From contig NZ_KV917377.1 of NCBI RefSeq assembly GCF_002019705.1, forward strand, positions 1,920,565 to 1,984,564: DNA of 64,000 nucleotides, written 5' to 3'. Within the stretch, counting starts at the first letter, position 1, and each line of letters opens with the position of its first letter. The stretch is from Shouchella patagoniensis. Lineage in GTDB: Bacteria > Bacillota > Bacilli > Bacillales > Bacillaceae_D. The notes beneath the pieces are model-generated. The model searched no databases and had not been told where the DNA came from. It saw only the letters and a list, made by a program, of their open reading frames with translations. This document shows, one piece after another, positions 62,069 through 64,000 of this stretch. The translations under genes and the position numbers were made by a program.

Positions 62069-62551
62069 ATGAAAGAGTTACGCGTTTTCATTTCATGGAC
62101 TTTCGTTTTGCTTTGGATGGCTTTGATTTTTTACTTATCTCACCAGCCGGGGGATGAATCTGCATCACTTAGTGGCGGCGTTATGGAGTTCGCTTTAAGT
62201 TTAATAAACAGGTTGATGCCTGGCATTCATTTAGCCGAGGTAGAGTGGTTTCACACGTTCATCCGAAAAGGAGCTCATTTTGGTGCTTACTTCATTTTAG
62301 GCCTATTGGTTATGAACGCACTTGGACGAAGTGGCGTCCTAGGACGAAAACGCGTTCTTTTAGGTATTATTACTTGTACTACTTATGCTATTTCCGATGA
62401 ATTTCATCAGTTGTTTATTCCTGGGCGAAGCGGTCAAGTTAGCGATGTACTAATCGATAGCTTAGGGGCATGTGCTGGTATTTTCTTTTTCCTAGCGATA
62501 GCTCGACTGAGTAAAAAATCATCAGCAAAAAAACAAAACGGGGCTTATTGA
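62069..62551 (+). CDS. VanZ-family membrane protein
   Basis: 160 residues with four to five hydrophobic segments. The VanZ core is present: FYLSHQPGDESASLSGGV, the FIRKGAHFGAYFILGLLV segment with the conserved Lys and His, and SDEFHQLFIPGRSGQVSDVLIDSLGA. Family members raise low-level teicoplanin tolerance or act in cell-envelope functions. No van genes are nearby. The frame begins at 62036, but I use the ATG at 62069; AAAGG is 13 bases away, so the start is not certain. It is divergent from the LnrL-like operon. Confidence 0.88.
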   Translation: MKELRVFISWTFVLLWMALIFYLSHQPGDESASLSGGVMEFALSLINRLMPGIHLAEVEWFHTFIRKGAHFGAYFILGLLVMNALGRSGVLGRKRVLLGIITCTTYAISDEFHQLFIPGRSGQVSDVLIDSLGACAGIFFFLAIARLSKKSSAKKQNGAY

Positions 62552-62592
62552 TAGAAAGTGTCTGGAGTAACGACTTGGGCTTGGGCTTTCGG

Positions 62593-63021
62593 TCCTGAGC
62601 TTCTCCTCCTGAACCCTGAGCTCCTCCTCTCGTACCCTGAGCTCCTCCTCCCGAATCTTGAGCTGCTCCTCTCAAATCCTGAGCTTCTCCTCTCGTACCC
62701 TGAGCTCCTCCTCTCGTATCCTGAGCTCCTTTCTCAAATCCTGAGCTCCTCCTCCCGAATCCTGAGCTCCTTCTCTCTAACTCTGAGCTCCTCTCCCTTA
62801 TCCTGAGCTTCTTTTCCGAATCCAGAGCTCCTTCTCCTAATTTGAGCTCCTACCCCTGTATCCTGATCTCCTCCCCCTTATCCTGAGCTCCTACCCCTGT
62901 ATCCTGAGCTCCTCTCCCTTATCCTGAGTTTCTCTCCCTTATCCTGAGTTCCTCCTCCGAATCCCGAGCTCCTTCTCCGAATCCTGAGATTCTACCCCCT
63001 TATCCTGAGCCCTCCCTCTCG
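62593..63021. repeat. Tandem array of about 21 degenerate 20-21 bp units
   Basis: Each unit reads about CTGAGCTCCTCCTCTCGAATC on the plus strand, purine-rich GGAGGAGCTCAG on the minus. The core CTGAGCTCC is well kept, including the GAGCTC palindrome. The following TC-rich part ends in GAATC, TATC or GTACC. Units alternate between 20 and 21 bp, so a reading frame is not maintained and it does not encode a repeat protein. The first half has mostly 21-bp units and the last half mostly 20-bp units. No spacers are present. It lies between the VanZ gene and the terminator of the dioxygenase gene. Confidence 0.9.
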
Positions 63022-63040
63022 CACAAGAGTTACCTTCATA

Positions 63041-63070
63041 AAAAAACCTTGCAGATAATCCACAAGGTTT
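63041..63070 (-). terminator. Terminator of the dioxygenase gene
   Basis: Perfect 8-bp stem AAACCTTG / CAAGGTTT with an 11-base loop. On the minus strand it is followed by TTTTTTT. Confidence 0.85.
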
Positions 63071-63085
63071 GTTGAATTGATGCGT

Positions 63086-63907
63086 TTAAGCTTCAACCGC
63101 ATTTTTTTCTTTTCTAAATGTCATTATAGCATTGCCACTACCGGAGGACTGGGCATATGATTTAAAGTCAGGCTTGTAATTGATTCCGAGTATACCGAGC
63201 ATCATAGCTAAGTGGCGGCCCCCACCCTCAACTCCTGCATTATTTGCATATTGAGGCAACATTGAAATCATTGATTCATAATCACGGTCGAGTGCGTAAT
63301 TAATAAATTGTTTATCGAGAGCTTGTTCTGAAATTGTTGGCATATTATGCCGTCCACGAACAAGATTATGCGCTAAAGCTCCACTAAAAATAAAAACTGT
63401 CTTTTTACCAGATTCATCAATTACATGTTTAATTGTCTCTCCCCATTTACGTGACTCTTCTAGACTAGCAGCCTCTGTAATAGAAAAACTAACAATCGGT
63501 ACATCCGATTTTGGAAGTAAATAGCGGAGGGGGACAACCGTTCCGTAATCCCATACATAGGTTGGGTCATCAATTGCTGTTACCGGAATTCGTGCGCGTT
63601 TGCCTGCTTCAACGATTTGAAGCGCAATTTCACGATCTCCAACATGCTTGTAACCAACATCTGAAATAATATCGGGACATTCAAATGCAGTTAAGATGCC
63701 CTCATGACGATCTGCTACGTCAACATAATGATTAAATGTCGATAACCAATGACAAGATACAATGCAAATAAGATCAGGGTTTAACGCATCAATCTCTTTC
63801 GCAATATTATCCATCTCATCTACCATCCCCTCTTGAAACGGCGGAATGTTCTCTCGATGACAAATGCTCGGAACATGGGCAGCAAGAACACCTAACTCAA
63901 CAGTCAT
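63086..63907 (-). CDS. Class III extradiol ring-cleavage dioxygenase (LigB/HpaD-like)
   Basis: 273 residues, LigB fold. The N-terminal AAHVPSICH and ICIVSCHWLSTFNHY supply the expected Fe(II) histidines, and the SGALAHNLVRG and AGVEGGGRHLAMMLG segments supply the catalytic His region and C-terminal Glu. Family members open a catechol ring between carbons 2 and 3, such as that of homoprotocatechuate. GGGGGAG is correctly spaced before the ATG at 63907. The preceding gene, cut by the window edge, encodes a probable 4-oxalocrotonate tautomerase, so this is the start of an aromatic meta-cleavage operon. Substrate unknown. Confidence 0.88.
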   Translation of the reverse strand: MTVELGVLAAHVPSICHRENIPPFQEGMVDEMDNIAKEIDALNPDLICIVSCHWLSTFNHYVDVADRHEGILTAFECPDIISDVGYKHVGDREIALQIVEAGKRARIPVTAIDDPTYVWDYGTVVPLRYLLPKSDVPIVSFSITEAASLEESRKWGETIKHVIDESGKKTVFIFSGALAHNLVRGRHNMPTISEQALDKQFINYALDRDYESMISMLPQYANNAGVEGGGRHLAMMLGILGINYKPDFKSYAQSSGSGNAIMTFRKEKNAVEA

Positions 63908-63919
63908 TGTTTCTCCCCC

Positions 63920-64000
63920 TTAGTTCGATTGATTTTTTTTATAACCAGATTCTCCGCCAATACCCCAATGCGTTTTTGGCAGCTCCGTCACAAGAACACG
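63920..64000 (-). CDS. Probable 4-oxalocrotonate tautomerase-family protein (partial, C-terminus only)
   Basis: Only the last 26 residues are visible, RVLVTELPKTHWGIGGESGY followed by KKNQSN. The V-TE-P--HWGIGG pattern is typical of the C-terminal strand and turn of 4-OT-like tautomerases. The pairing with an extradiol dioxygenase fits a meta-cleavage pathway. The rest lies outside the window. Confidence 0.6.
   Translation of the reverse strand, partial: RVLVTELPKTHWGIGGESGYKKNQSN

Noticed and set aside
62069-62551. Glycopeptide resistance island
   Set aside because: VanZ-family genes are common in bacilli; no vanHAX, vanS or vanR genes are present.
62558-62806. Leu-rich protein encoded in the repeat array
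   Set aside because: The frame arises from 21-bp units and is broken by the 20-bp units. It has no ribosome site and no known family.
62593-63021. CRISPR array
   Set aside because: Units are contiguous and degenerate, with no unique spacers and no cas genes nearby.

Overview
The window comes from a low-G+C, spore-forming member of the Bacillaceae. Supporting signs are a GerA-type germination operon behind a sigma-G promoter, an Sda homologue, an S-box (SAM-I) leader, strong AGGAGG-type ribosome sites, TTG/GTG starts and cre-like boxes. Very acidic surface lipoproteins suggest an alkaliphilic group such as Shouchella/Alkalihalobacillus, but the species is inference. No rRNA, tRNA, phage, insertion sequence or CRISPR array was seen. 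The window is almost entirely metabolic and transport operons.

1-13.0 kb (mostly minus strand): two catabolic operons, each starting at a near-perfect sigma-54 (-24/-12) promoter, with a PAS/AAA+/Fis sigma-54 activator gene between them. One operon has an acyl-CoA ligase and a Liv-type ABC importer. The other has a ComB-like phosphatase, an APH-fold kinase, an ACAD11-like acyl-CoA dehydrogenase, two SDRs and a quinone oxidoreductase. The gene set resembles the Pseudomonas Lva (levulinate/4-hydroxyacid) pathway and mammalian ACAD10/11. It is the best candidate here for an undescribed system.

13.1-24.1 kb: an acidic lipoprotein, a second acyl-CoA synthetase, a thiamine-binding-like protein, PanE, a YfcC carrier, then a SAM-riboswitch-controlled metNPQ transporter with an M20 amidohydrolase. 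24.2-29.9 kb: a four-carbon acid-sugar cluster (RpiR regulator, GntP permease, dehydrogenase, DUF1537 kinase) with a divergent class II aldolase and two palindromic operators in the shared gap.

29.9-35.3 kb: a germinant-receptor operon of order A-C-D-B-B. 35.3-40.4 kb: an OmpR-type two-component system with an FtsX-type ABC transporter. 40.7-44.1 kb: a serine hydrolase, a POT peptide transporter and an acetyltransferase. 44.2-49.2 kb: a D-galactonate operon (IclR, kinase, aldolase, DgoD, GntP). 49.6-54.0 kb: a TetR/DHA2 efflux pair, an AEC carrier and an AraC regulator. 54.0-55.3 kb is gene-poor but hides sda. 55.3-57.8 kb: a maltose-type PTS with a MapP-like phosphatase, preceded by cre-like boxes. 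57.8-62.0 kb: an LnrLMN/LnrJK-like exporter with its two-component system. 62.1-64.0 kb: VanZ, an unusual array of about 21 copies of a 20-21 bp unit, and an extradiol dioxygenase next to a partial tautomerase.
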